From assembly GCA_963816745.1 (NCBI GenBank), contig CAWFLQ010000010.1, forward strand, positions 434,001-498,000: a stretch of 64,000 nt of DNA. The letters are read 5' to 3'. The stretch comes from VAZQ01 sp963816745. GTDB taxonomy: Bacteria > Pseudomonadota > Alphaproteobacteria > Rhizobiales > Xanthobacteraceae. Below are positions 38,408 through 47,636 of the stretch, piece by piece. Positions within the stretch are counted from its first letter, which is position 1, and the number at the start of each line of letters is the position of its first letter. The notes under the pieces were generated by a model. That model did no database searches, was not told where the DNA came from, and was given only the letters and a program-made list of their open reading frames with translations. The translations under genes and the position numbers were made by a program.

Positions 38408-39895
38408 GTGCGACGCCGGATCGTTCTCGACGTCTTCCTCGCCGCCATGCTTCTGGCGGTCTTCATCGTCATGCTGCGCTTCGTCGCACTGGCGGCCGAG
38501 TTCGACACGGCCGTCACCGCCGCGCGCTTCGATGCTGCGCGCCGCGACCACGCGACGCTGCGGGCCTTCCTCCGGCGCATGCCGAAGGGCGGCGATCTCC
38601 ACACTCATCTCTCCGGCGCCGTCTACGCGGAACGCTTCGTGGCCTGGGCGGCGGACGAGGAGCTGTGCGTCGACCCCGCGAACGTCCTGCTGGCGAAGAC
38701 GCTCTGCAATCAGCCGGGAGCGGTGCCGGTTTCCGACGCGATGCGCGATCAGGCCCTCTACGATCGCCTGGTGAATGCGTTCTCGATGCGGGCGTTTCTG
38801 CCGACGCCGCCGGTGCCGACCGGTCACGACCAGTTCTTCGCGACCTTCGACAAGTTCAACGCAGTCACCGCCCCGCATTTCGCCGACATGGTGGCCGACC
38901 AGCTGCGGCAATATGATCGCGAAAACGTGCAATATGTCGAGTTCATGGTGTCGTTCACCTGCCCGGACGAGCGGGAGCAATTCAGGGCAGCGGTCCGTGG
39001 CAAGCCGGATGACGCCGGCAAGCTGGCGGCGCTCGAGGCGAACGGTCTCGCCGACTGCGTGGCGGCGAGGCGCAGCGTCCTCGAGGACAATATCGCGAAG
39101 ATCAGAACCGCGCTGGCATGCGATGCGCAAAATGCGCAAGCCGGCTGCAAGGTCACGTTCCGTTTCATCGCGCAGATCCTGCGCGACACGCCCCTCGACG
39201 ACGTGTTCATCACCACGGCCATCGCGGCGGCCCTGATCCGCGCTGAACCGCTCGTGGTCGCGCTCAACTACGTCCAGCCCGAGGACTATCTGGTCGCCCG
39301 CCGGGACTATACCCGCCACATGCAGATCATCCGCTTCCTGGCCGCCGGCGTGCCGGTCGCGTTGCACGCGGGCGAGCTCTGGCTCGGCCTCGTCCCTCCC
39401 GAAGACCTCACGTTTCACATCCGCCAGGCCGTCGAGATCGCCGGCGCCCGCCGCATCGGCCACGGCGTCGCGCTCGCCTTCGAGCGCGACATGCAAGGCC
39501 TGCTCGCCGAGATGCGCAAGCGGCCGGTCGCGGTCGAGATCAACCTCACCAGCAACGACGTGATCCTCGGCGTGCGCGGCAAGGACCATCCGCTGCCGGC
39601 CTATCTCGCGGCCGGCGTGCCGGTCGTCATCTCCACCGACGATGCCGGCGTCTCCCGCACCGACATGACCAACGAATATTTCCGGGCCGCGCGCGACTAC
39701 GGCCTCGACTATCGGACGCTGAAGGCGATCGCCCGCAACGCGCTGCTCCACTCCTTCCTCGGTGCAGAAAAAATGCGCGAGGAATTGCAGCGCTTCGAGC
39801 GCGCCTGCGCCGATTTCGAGCGGTCCGTGACGGCCCGGCAATCGCTGCTGCAAAATCTCGCCGCGCTCATCAAGGCTGCGGCCACTTCACGTTGA
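38408..39895 (+). CDS. Membrane-anchored adenosine deaminase-like hydrolase
   Basis: From GTG 38408 the 495-residue protein opens with a membrane span (VLDVFLAAMLLAVFIVMLRF) and then shows the adenosine deaminase set: GGDLHTHLSGAV (metal HxH), VALHAGELW (third His and catalytic Glu region), RRIGHGVALA and VVISTDDAGVSRT (metal Asp). It would deaminate adenosine or a related nucleoside on the periplasmic side. The anchored form and long insert (about 90 residues between the first two motifs) set it apart from cytosolic Add. It is downstream of ahcY, which makes adenosine. Its end overlaps the convergent GT39 gene by 26 bases. Confidence 0.82.
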   Translation: MRRRIVLDVFLAAMLLAVFIVMLRFVALAAEFDTAVTAARFDAARRDHATLRAFLRRMPKGGDLHTHLSGAVYAERFVAWAADEELCVDPANVLLAKTLCNQPGAVPVSDAMRDQALYDRLVNAFSMRAFLPTPPVPTGHDQFFATFDKFNAVTAPHFADMVADQLRQYDRENVQYVEFMVSFTCPDEREQFRAAVRGKPDDAGKLAALEANGLADCVAARRSVLEDNIAKIRTALACDAQNAQAGCKVTFRFIAQILRDTPLDDVFITTAIAAALIRAEPLVVALNYVQPEDYLVARRDYTRHMQIIRFLAAGVPVALHAGELWLGLVPPEDLTFHIRQAVEIAGARRIGHGVALAFERDMQGLLAEMRKRPVAVEINLTSNDVILGVRGKDHPLPAYLAAGVPVVISTDDAGVSRTDMTNEYFRAARDYGLDYRTLKAIARNALLHSFLGAEKMREELQRFERACADFERSVTARQSLLQNLAALIKAAATSR

Positions 39896-41507
39896 AGTGG
39901 GCCGCGGCATAGGGCTCGATCGGCTGCCGCAACGGGGGCAGCTTTTCGATTTGCCATGGCGGAATCGTAAAGAGCAGATAGCGGGCAGGCTTGCCTTCGA
40001 CGCCCAGGTAACGCCGCGCGACCTCGATCTCCATCTCCTTGCCGCGGATGGAACACCAGACGTACGAGATGGCGTTGGTGTAGCACCAGTCCGCGCCGGT
40101 GGCGGTGCGGGCGCGCACCGGGCAGAGCAACACGATGCCGTCGCGGTCGACGCGCTCGCGCTCCGCCTGGGTCGCAAGTCCATCGAGCAGGTGCACAGCC
40201 CGCGGACGGTTGCGCATGTAGAACGAAACGCCGTCGGTCAATTCGTCATAGCCGGCGAAGTTTTTCAGCGGCCGATCGCTGGTCTCGCGCCACAACCGTT
40301 CGATGGCGTCCCCAACCACCGAGGAATGGGCGACACCGGTGGATTTGGCCGTACGATGGACGGCAAACGCGATCGCCGGCGCAACCGCCGCCAAGACGAC
40401 CGGGAACACGACGGCGAGCGCGAGGACGCGCATGGCGTCGCGGCGGCTGATCGCGACGAGCGGCGAAGACAGCAACATGACGGGCAACAGCGCGAACGCC
40501 GACATCGACCAGACCGACCCCACGTGAAGCCCCATCGCGGGTGCGATCAGCGCCGGCGAAAGCAGTCCGGCCCAGAATGCAATCGCTGCGAGCCGTCGCT
40601 CGGGCGCCTGCGGCCATACCATATCCTTCACCACGGTCCGGTTCGGCCGCGCGACAATGGCGAAGATCACGAGCGCAGGGGCGACATAGGCGACGCTGCC
40701 GCCGAGATAGCCCAGCGCCGCGCGCAGCGTGGACATGAACGACGGCGCGGCGTGCGTGGCGGCGGCATAGGAGACCACCACGAAATCATTCGTGATCAGC
40801 CAGGCCGCATGCGGAGCGAGCGCGGCCGCGCCGACAGCGATCGTCACCCATGGCGCGCCCGACCGGAAATAGGCCGCGCGCCTGTGGTCGGCGAGGGCGG
40901 CGACGGCGAGGCCGATGAGCAGGAAGATCGACCAGTATTTGGTATTCATCGCCAACGCGGCGAACAGGCCCGCCAGCGCCGCGTCGAGCAGGTGCCGCGT
41001 CTCGAACGAGCGCAGAAACCACAGCGTGGTCGCGGCCCACAGCGGGATGAGCAAGGTGTTGACGTTGAACTTCAGCGCATGGAAGTTGAAGAACGGCACC
41101 AAGGTGAGCAAGGCCAGGCCCACGACCCGCTTTTCGGCACCGAGAAAACGCGCGGAGAGCCGCCAGATAATCCACAGCGCGAGCCCGGCATTGGCCATGG
41201 CCAGCAGGTAGAAGGCCCAGTCGGCCGTGGGGAAGACCTCGAACCAGGCCCGCACGATCCACATGTCCAGCGGCGGATGCTTGGGGTAGCCCCACGCCAA
41301 TTCGCGCGAGAGTACATATTGCTCGGAGAGGTCGACGTGGATGTCCTGGCTACCTTTGGCGAGGACGGCATAGAGGGTCCAGACCGCTACGTAGCCCAGG
41401 AGTGCCAGCGCCACCGCGCGCTCCCGGTGCGCCGAATCAGTGAGCGCATCGAGCAGGCGCTCGATCAGGGCGAGACCGCGGCGGCCGGCGTTCGTCATGG
41501 CCGACAT
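39870..41507 (-). CDS. GT39-type (ArnT/PMT-like) membrane glycosyltransferase
   Basis: This 545-residue protein has about a dozen membrane spans in its N-terminal 400 residues. After the first span comes a loop with the DE/D-type acceptor motif region (DIHVDLSEQYVLSRELAWGY and PKHPPLDMWIVRAWFEVFP), as in lipid-linked sugar transferases of the ArnT/PMT fold. A soluble periplasmic C-terminal domain follows. Such enzymes transfer a sugar from undecaprenyl phosphate to lipid A or another envelope target. No sugar synthesis genes are nearby, so the substrate cannot be named. Confidence 0.85.
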   Translation of the reverse strand: MSAMTNAGRRGLALIERLLDALTDSAHRERAVALALLGYVAVWTLYAVLAKGSQDIHVDLSEQYVLSRELAWGYPKHPPLDMWIVRAWFEVFPTADWAFYLLAMANAGLALWIIWRLSARFLGAEKRVVGLALLTLVPFFNFHALKFNVNTLLIPLWAATTLWFLRSFETRHLLDAALAGLFAALAMNTKYWSIFLLIGLAVAALADHRRAAYFRSGAPWVTIAVGAAALAPHAAWLITNDFVVVSYAAATHAAPSFMSTLRAALGYLGGSVAYVAPALVIFAIVARPNRTVVKDMVWPQAPERRLAAIAFWAGLLSPALIAPAMGLHVGSVWSMSAFALLPVMLLSSPLVAISRRDAMRVLALAVVFPVVLAAVAPAIAFAVHRTAKSTGVAHSSVVGDAIERLWRETSDRPLKNFAGYDELTDGVSFYMRNRPRAVHLLDGLATQAERERVDRDGIVLLCPVRARTATGADWCYTNAISYVWCSIRGKEMEIEVARRYLGVEGKPARYLLFTIPPWQIEKLPPLRQPIEPYAAAHFNVKWPQP

Positions 41508-41673
41508 AGAAGATGACCCCTAATACCCCTTCCCTGCCCCATTTTGGCGGGCGACGGTATGGCGTGACGTCCCCGGGAGGTCCATATCAGGTAAGACAGG
41601 CCCGCTGCCATTGCTTTGCCGCATCGGTGGGCGAAGGTAACGCGTTGCCCGGAGCTGCCTAGGAAAAACTCAG

Positions 41674-42465
41674 ATGTGCCGCTGGATTGCCTATCGCGGC
41701 GAAACCATCCCGCTGGAGCAATACGTGACCGCCCCCGCCCACTCCCTGGTGGTGCAGAGCCAGCGGGCGCTGGAATCGACCGCTTCGACCAATGGGGACG
41801 GCTTCGGCATGGGCTGGTACGGCGAGCACGCCGAACCCGGCCTTTATCGCGAGGTGCGGCCAGCCTGGTCCGACGAGAACCTGCGCTACCTCTGCCGCCA
41901 TATCCGCTCGCACCTCTATTTCGCCCATGTGCGGGCCTCGACCGGCACGCCGATCACCCGCCCGAACTGCCACCCCTTCGCCTGCGGCCGCTGGCTGTTC
42001 ATGCACAACGGCATGATCGGGAACTGGGGCCGCCTGCGCCGGAAGGTCGAATCGCTGATTCCCGACGAGGTCTACGGCTCGCGTATCGGCACCACCGATT
42101 CGGAGGCGGTGTTTCTCGCCATCCTGGGTGCTGGCGGCGACAAGGACCCGGTCGGGGCGACCGCGCGCGTGCTGGCCGCGCTCACCGACATGGTCAGCAC
42201 CGAGGACTACAAGGAACCGCTGCGCTTCACGTCGGCGCTGTCGAACGGCCGCGACCTCTACGCCTTCCGCTACGCCGCCAACGACAACGCCAATACGCTC
42301 TATTACCAGGAGTCCGGCGGCAACGTGGTGGTGGTCTCCGAGCCGCTCGACGGCGAGCGCGCGCACTGGAAGCCGGTGCCGCCCGGGCACGCGATCGTGG
42401 CGAAAGCCGGCAAGCCGGTCAGTCTGGAGCCGCTGCTCGCCCCGCAGCGGGTGGCGGCCGAGTAG
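41674..42465 (+). CDS. Class II glutamine amidotransferase (YafJ/EgtC-like)
   Basis: The 263-residue protein begins MCRWIAYRGE, with the catalytic Cys2 exposed after Met removal. NGDGFGMGWYG, LYFAHVRASTGTPITRPNCH, the PFACGRWLFMHNGMIGNW stretch and GTTDSEAVF are the Ntn-hydrolase glutaminase motifs. There is no synthase domain, so it belongs to the stand-alone group related to YafJ and EgtC. No ergothioneine genes are nearby. The physiological acceptor is unknown. Confidence 0.88.
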   Translation: MCRWIAYRGETIPLEQYVTAPAHSLVVQSQRALESTASTNGDGFGMGWYGEHAEPGLYREVRPAWSDENLRYLCRHIRSHLYFAHVRASTGTPITRPNCHPFACGRWLFMHNGMIGNWGRLRRKVESLIPDEVYGSRIGTTDSEAVFLAILGAGGDKDPVGATARVLAALTDMVSTEDYKEPLRFTSALSNGRDLYAFRYAANDNANTLYYQESGGNVVVVSEPLDGERAHWKPVPPGHAIVAKAGKPVSLEPLLAPQRVAAE

Positions 42466-42521
42466 CGAGTGTCCCGGTTACGACGCTTGCCGGCCGGACA
42501 CGGCGTTGCTATCTCCCCGCC

Positions 42522-44326
42522 ATGAATGCGGCCATCGACAATATCCGCAATTTCTCGATCATCGCCCATATCGACCACGGCAAATCGACGCTTGCCGACC
42601 GGCTGATCCAGGCGACCGGGGGCCTGGCCGACCGCGAGATGGTCGAGCAGGTGCTCGATTCCATGGATATCGAGCGCGAGCGCGGCATCACCATCAAGGC
42701 GCAGACCGTACGGCTCAACTACCGCGCGCGCGACGGCAAGGACTATGTGCTCAACCTGATCGACACCCCCGGCCACGTCGATTTCGCCTATGAGGTCAAC
42801 CGCAGCCTCGCCGCCTGCGAAGGCTCGCTGCTGGTGGTCGACGCCTCCCAGGGCGTGGAGGCGCAGACGCTCGCCAACGTCTACCAGGCGCTCGACAACA
42901 ACCACGAGGTCGTGCCGGTCCTCAACAAGGTGGACCTGCCGGCGGCCGAGCCGGAGCAGGTGCGCAAGCAGATCGAGGAGGTGATCGGGCTCGATGCCTC
43001 GGACGCCATCCTGATCTCGGCCAAGACCGGACAGAACGTGGCGGAGGTGCTGGAGGCGATCGTCACGCGGCTGCCGCCGCCCAGGGGCGACCGCGCGGCA
43101 ACGCTCAAGGCGCTGCTGGTCGACAGCTGGTACGACGCCTATCTCGGCGTCGTGGTGCTGGTGCGCATCGTCGACGGCACCCTGAAGAAGGGCCAGCGCA
43201 TCCGCATGATGGGCACCAACGCGTCGTACGAGGTGGACCGCGTCGGCGTGTTCACCCCGAAGCTGACGCCGGCCGAGGAGCTCGGGCCCGGAGAGATCGG
43301 CTTTCTCACGGCCTCGATCAAGGAGGTGGCCGACACCCGCGTCGGCGACACCATCACCGACGATCGCAAGCCGGTGACCGCCCCCCTCCCCGGCTTCCGT
43401 CCCGCCATCCCCGTCGTGTTCTGCGGCTTGTTCCCCGTGGACGCCGCGCAGTTCGAGGATCTGCGCGCGGCCATGGGGAAGCTGCGCCTCAATGACGCCA
43501 GCTTCACCTACGAGATGGAGACTTCCGCCGCGCTCGGCTTCGGCTTCCGCTGCGGGTTCCTGGGGCTGCTCCACCTCGAGATCATCCAGGAGCGGCTGCA
43601 TCGCGAGTTCAACCTCGACCTGATCGCGACCGCGCCGTCGGTGATCTACAAGATCAAGCTGCGGACCGGGCAGGAGATCGAGATCCACAATCCGGTCGAC
43701 ATGCCCGACGTGATGAAGATCGAGGAGACTCGCCGAGCCCTGGATCCGACGCCACCGTGATGACGCCGGACGAGTATCTCGGCTCCGTGCTCAAGCTCTG
43801 CCAGGACCGCCGCGGCGTGCAGATCGAGCTCACCTACGTGGGCAGCCGCGCCATGGTGAAGTACGATCTTCCGCTCAATGAAGTCGTATTCGACTTTTAC
43901 GATCGCTTGAAATCGGTGTCGAAGGGCTACGCCTCGTTCGACTATCACCTCACCGACTTCAAGCCGGCCGACCTCGTGAAGATGCAGATCCTGGTCAACG
44001 CCGACCCGGTCGATGCGCTCGCCATGCTGGTGCACAAGACCCGCGCCGAGCAGCGCGGCCGTGCGATGGTGGAGAAGCTCAAGGAGCTCATTCCTCCGCA
44101 CATGTTCCAGGTGCCGATCCAGGCCGCGATCGGCGGCAAGATCATCGCGCGCGAGACCGTGCGCGCCTTCCGCAAGGACGTCACCGCCAAGTGCTACGGC
44201 GGCGACGTGACCCGCAAGCGCAAGCTCCTTGAGAAGCAGAAGGAAGGCAAGAAGCGCATGCGCCAGTTCGGGAAGGTGGAGATCCCGCAGGAGGCGTTCA
44301 TCGCGGCGCTGAAGGTGGACGTGTGA
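42522..44326 (+). CDS. lepA: Elongation factor 4 (LepA), two insertions
   Basis: The GTPase motifs are intact: IAHIDHGKSTLADRL, GITIKAQTVRL, DTPGHVDF, VLNKVDLP. The C terminus has the LepA-specific HMFQVPIQAAIGGKIIARET and a basic tail with KRKLLEKQKEGKKRMRQFGK. Near 43731 and 43752 one base each is extra (an apparent stop follows at 43758-43760); removing them gives AEPWIRATVMTPDEYLG, the normal junction. The product is about 600 residues. LepA acts on stalled ribosomes. The sequence error reading is favoured because both halves are fully conserved. Confidence 0.94.
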
Positions 44327-44340
44327 CGCTGCGCGTCAGA

Positions 44341-44859
44341 CTATGGCCGCGCTGAAGGTGGGCGTGTGAGCTCCTGATCGGGCAGCGCGACGAAGATCAG
44401 CACGGCGATGATGGTCATAAGAAGCGGAACGCGCTCGGCACGCCGTTCCATTGCTGCGACTGCCACATGCCGAACCATTCGCCGCCGATCGACATGAAGC
44501 CGACCTGCCAGAGCAGGAAGCCGAGCGTCAGCCCGACGACGGCATAGGTCTTCGACCGATTGAACACGGCGGCGTCGGCGCGCAGCGCACGCACGAGCAT
44601 GACCGCGCCGATCCAGCACAGCACGGCGGTCGCGATCTCGGCCGCGATGATGACGGCATAGGCCGCGTGATGGAACGCCGGGACTGGTGATCGCCCGGTA
44701 CTTGATGGTGGAGAACTCGAAAATCGTATCCATCGACAGTACGTGCTGCACGAACGCGAAATTGGTGCCGTAGTCGGTCAGATTGCCGAAGGCGACGAGG
44801 CTCGCGAACAAAGCGACGGCCGCGACCAGCGCAGCCTTCGCCGCTCGGATGACGATCAT
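44341..44859 (-). CDS. DUF2165 membrane protein, two frameshifts
   Basis: From ATG 44857-44859 the product has a first span (KAALVAAVALFASLVAFGNL), then TDYGTNFAFVQHVLSMDTIF; after a break near 44683 it continues as AFHHAAYAVIIAAEIATAV and LCWIGAVMLVRALRADAAVF, then GLTLGFLLWQVGFMSIGGEW; a second break near 44417 leads to MTIIAVLIFVALPDQEL. This is the four-span DUF2165 pattern with the conserved GGEWF motif. Its function is unknown. It is the last gene of a three-gene minus-strand cluster. Its final codons overlie a duplicated piece of the lepA tail. Confidence 0.8.
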   Translation of the reverse strand: MIVIRAAKAALVAAVALFASLVAFGNLTDYGTNFAFVQHVLSMDTIFEFSTIKYRAITSPGVPSRGLCRHHRGRDRDRRAVLDRRGHARACAARRRRRVQSVEDLCRRRADARLPALAGRLHVDRRRMVRHVAVAAMERRAERVPLLMTIIAVLIFVALPDQELTRPPSARP

Positions 44860-44888
44860 GGGGTTCTCCCAGCGCGAAGCAGCGCGCC

Positions 44889-45443
44889 CTATTTCGTAAA
44901 CAGCGCCATCGCCTCGTCCGCCAGCACGCCGCCGGTGATCGAGATCGGGGCGAACTGCGCCTTGGCCGCGACTTCTGCGCTCGAGATCATGATCTGATCG
45001 ATCTTGGTGGCGAGCTGCGTCACCGACGCGGCGAACACCAGCCGGCCGAGGTGGCACCAGATAATGGCGCCCATGCACATCGCGCACGGTTCGCCCGAGG
45101 TGTAGAGCGTGCTGCCTCTGAGCGCGGCGGGGCCATGCTCGGCGAGGCACTTGCGGATCGCGTCCATCTCGCCATGGTCGGTCGGGTCGCGGTTCGTCCG
45201 CCCGAGATTGCGCCCGCGCGCGATCACGGCGCCATCGCGTACGATCACCGCACCGAACGGGAAATCGGCCTGCCGCGCCTCCTCGATCGCCATGCGCATG
45301 AACCTGATGTCGTCGGCGGACGCAGCACCGCCCGCCTGCGCATGCGCGGCCGCGGGAAACGCTGCCGTGCAGATGAACCCGGCGACGAACGATCGCCGGC
45401 TTGGACGGACGTGGTGGGAATCGGCGTCGCATCGGCAGCTCAT
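44889..45443 (-). CDS. Tat-exported CMP/dCMP-type nucleoside deaminase
   Basis: The 184-residue protein has a twin-arginine signal (PSRRSFVAGFICTAAFPAAA, cleavage after AHA) and an intact cytidine deaminase-like zinc site: DHGEMDA (His and catalytic Glu) and SGEPCAMCMG (two Cys). Most deaminases of this family (TadA, guanine deaminase) are cytosolic, so export is unusual. It may act on nucleosides or bases in the periplasm. The upstream gene ends 11 bases before its start and DUF2165 follows after 29 bases, so the three are probably one operon. Confidence 0.85.
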   Translation of the reverse strand: MSCRCDADSHHVRPSRRSFVAGFICTAAFPAAAHAQAGGAASADDIRFMRMAIEEARQADFPFGAVIVRDGAVIARGRNLGRTNRDPTDHGEMDAIRKCLAEHGPAALRGSTLYTSGEPCAMCMGAIIWCHLGRLVFAASVTQLATKIDQIMISSAEVAAKAQFAPISITGGVLADEAMALFTK

Positions 45444-45454
45444 GGTCCAACCTC

Positions 45455-46348
45455 CTATTCGACGGCGCGGTCCGGCTCGAACCGCATCGTCTCGTCGATC
45501 GCGGGCACGGCGACACTCGGCAACCTGGGACGCCAGACCTTGACGATTCCGAAGCATTCCGGGCTCGCCGCATATTGGCGCGCGATCGCCTGCAGGGTGC
45601 GATAGCGCGTCCTGTGCTCCTCGAAATCGACGCGCGGGCAGTCCTTCGGCAGGCTGCGCAGCGTCTCCTCCCGCATCACCATCGCGCGCAGATGGCGGGC
45701 ACGCCGGTTGTGCAGCTTCTCGAAGGTCAGCGCGATCACGAAGCGATGCTCCTCCATCGTCCGTCCGAGGGCGACATCGATGGCGTTGTCGTTGTTGCAT
45801 TTCTCGCTGACCAGGCTGATCAGCGGGCCGTAGATGGCCTTGTAGTCATCCTCCCGCATCAACCGGACGCGTTGCGCCTTGCCGTTTTCGAACACAGTGG
45901 AGCTCACGACCATGTCGTGCACGCGTTCCCGCCAGCGCTGGCGCATTTTTCCCAGCAGTGATTTCGGCGCTCGCGGATGCTGCGGGAACAGCACGAACGG
46001 GTTGTCCAATGTCGTTCGCCTGGCGGCGCGCCGGATCATCTGCACGCGATAGGCATTCGGCCAGACGTACCAGATCCTGCGGTCCGCCACCAAGGTGTCG
46101 AACTTCAAGTGGTTGTCCACGATCATGTTGAGCGTGACATTGATCGTGTTGCGATCGTCGCCGCGCAGATAGTCGAACCAGCCCTGCATGTAGCGGCCGG
46201 CAAGCGTGAGGCCCATGCTGCCGGCCCCGCCCAGCGACCTGATGAGCGCGCCGGTGAGGACCGCGCCGAGATAGACCGCGAGCACGCCGAGACCGAACAG
46301 CAGCCCGTCCAGAATCTGGTCGCTGTTGTCGGGAAGAAAACCCAGCAT
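45455..46348 (-). CDS. Hypothetical protein with one N-terminal membrane span, 297 aa
   Basis: I start it at ATG 46346-46348, with GGAGGGG upstream; a longer frame to 46453 lacks this. It opens with MLGFLPDNSDQILDGL and a span (LFGLGVLAVYLGAVLTGALI), then a long soluble domain with NTINVTLNMIVDNHLKFDTL, VWPNAYRVQMIRRAARRT, HRFVIALTFEKLHNRRARHL and a tail with PECFGIVKVWRPRLP. I do not recognise the family. It heads the deaminase-DUF2165 cluster. Confidence 0.7.
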   Translation of the reverse strand: MLGFLPDNSDQILDGLLFGLGVLAVYLGAVLTGALIRSLGGAGSMGLTLAGRYMQGWFDYLRGDDRNTINVTLNMIVDNHLKFDTLVADRRIWYVWPNAYRVQMIRRAARRTTLDNPFVLFPQHPRAPKSLLGKMRQRWRERVHDMVVSSTVFENGKAQRVRLMREDDYKAIYGPLISLVSEKCNNDNAIDVALGRTMEEHRFVIALTFEKLHNRRARHLRAMVMREETLRSLPKDCPRVDFEEHRTRYRTLQAIARQYAASPECFGIVKVWRPRLPSVAVPAIDETMRFEPDRAVE

Positions 46349-46505
46349 TCGAACCCCTCCGCGACCGGGCGCCGCCTCCGCCGACCAAGCGGCCCCACGG
46401 CTCCAACCATACGACTCGATCGAGATTCCTTGGAGACCATCGTTTTCTTGCAATTAATTCGCAATAGCAATAATATCGGCCGGTATTCAGGAAGGGATAA
46501 ATCCA

Positions 46506-47009
46506 ATGCGTTCTTCTCGAGTCATGCGTTCGTTGCGAGTCATATCAAGGCTGGCGGCCGCGGCCGTGGTCACCGCCGCTACGTTCGGCGCGGCCAATTC
46601 GGCGGGCGACCTGTCGCGGCAGGAGCCGATCGTGGTCACGGTCGAGCTCGGCAAGCCCGGGCAGCACGCCTTCACGCCCGACAAGCTGCGCTTCGAGACC
46701 GGCAAGCTCTACAAGCTGGTCTTGAGCAATCCGAGCAGCGAGGCGCACTACTTCACCTCGCACGCCTTCACCCAGCTCATTTACACGCGCAAGGTCCAGG
46801 TGGTGCAGAACCGCGACGGCAAGATGACGACGCTCGCCGAATTCAAGGGTGCGATCCGCGAGGTCGAGGTCTATCCCGGACAAATCGCGGAATGGTGGTT
46901 CGTGCCTGTCGCGGCCGGCCGCGTCACCGACCTGCGTTGCGGGATCGTCGGCAAGGACGGCAAGAGCCACGCCGACCACGGCATGGTGGGCGAAATCGTC
47001 ATCGAGTGA
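46506..47009 (+). CDS. Secreted cupredoxin-like protein
   Basis: The 167-residue protein has a signal peptide (ends AATFGAANSAG) and a beta-sandwich pattern of cupredoxins: PGQHAFTPDKLRFETGKLYK, SNPSSEAHYFTSHAFTQLIY, EVYPGQIAEWWFVPVAAGRV, then CGIVGKDGKSHADHGMVGEI. Candidate copper ligands are the His in EAHYF, the Cys and the His residues of ADHGM. That is the usual His-Cys-His-Met spacing. It probably carries or stores copper in the periplasm. It is divergent from the 45455-46348 gene. Confidence 0.8.
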   Translation: MRSSRVMRSLRVISRLAAAAVVTAATFGAANSAGDLSRQEPIVVTVELGKPGQHAFTPDKLRFETGKLYKLVLSNPSSEAHYFTSHAFTQLIYTRKVQVVQNRDGKMTTLAEFKGAIREVEVYPGQIAEWWFVPVAAGRVTDLRCGIVGKDGKSHADHGMVGEIVIE

Positions 47010-47051
47010 GTGGCGCGGTCTTCGATCGCGTCTGCGCTCGTCATCACGAAA

Positions 47052-47079
47052 AGAGCCCCCAGCACATGCCGGGGGCTCT
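47052..47079. terminator. Bidirectional terminator between convergent genes
   Basis: Arms AGAGCCCCC (47052-47060) and GGGGGCTCT (47071-47079) pair around a ten-base loop, between the cupredoxin gene (+) and the PRC-barrel gene (-). T-rich runs are short, so it is a moderate terminator. Confidence 0.75.
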
Positions 47080-47118
47080 CAGTGGCCTCCAAGCTTTTTC
47101 TTCCAAGTCGACCCTGCG

Positions 47119-47511
47119 TCACGAGCCCCAATACGGGGCGACGCCGTAGTAGTCGTAGACCTTCTGGCCGCGCGTGCGGTCGCCCCAATCCCAGCTTTCG
47201 TGCTTGGAATATTTCGGCGCGCCCTTGAGCTGCTCCTCGCCGACGTTGACCTCGTAGCCTTCGAGGCTCGGATTGTAGGTGAGCAGCGACCAGGGCAGCG
47301 GATAGTAGTCCTCGCCGATGCCCATGAAGCCGCCGAAGCTCATGACGGCATAGGCGACCTTGCCGCTGAGCTTGTCGATCATGACCCGCTCGATCTGGCC
47401 GACGCGGTCACCATTCGAGCGATAGACCGCCGTTCCTTCCACCTTGTCGCTGCCGATCAGGCTCGCGGTCTCGCGCTGATCGAGCGTTTTTCCTTGGGTC
47501 GTGACAGCCAT
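47119..47511 (-). CDS. PRC-barrel domain protein
   Basis: From ATG 47509-47511 the 130-residue protein has a PRC-barrel: TASLIGSDKVEGTAVYRSNG, DRVGQIERVMIDKLSGKVAY, AVMSFGGFMGIGEDYYPLPW and GYEVNVGEEQL. PRC-barrels are small beta domains in RNA or photosystem biology and in many stress proteins of this order. The acidic, Tyr-rich tail (ESWDWGDRTRGQKVYDYYG) is typical of the soil-bacterium version. Its role is unknown. Confidence 0.88.
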   Translation of the reverse strand: MAVTTQGKTLDQRETASLIGSDKVEGTAVYRSNGDRVGQIERVMIDKLSGKVAYAVMSFGGFMGIGEDYYPLPWSLLTYNPSLEGYEVNVGEEQLKGAPKYSKHESWDWGDRTRGQKVYDYYGVAPYWGS

Positions 47512-47636
47512 TGGCGCTTCTCCCGGTTTGAACAGTTGCTGGCAGAGCAACGGTCACGAACCGGCTTGGTTCCGGGGAACTGGAACTGCGAGCGCGCATT
47601 AGTCACGAGGTGATGCAATCGTTCAGGAGACATGCA

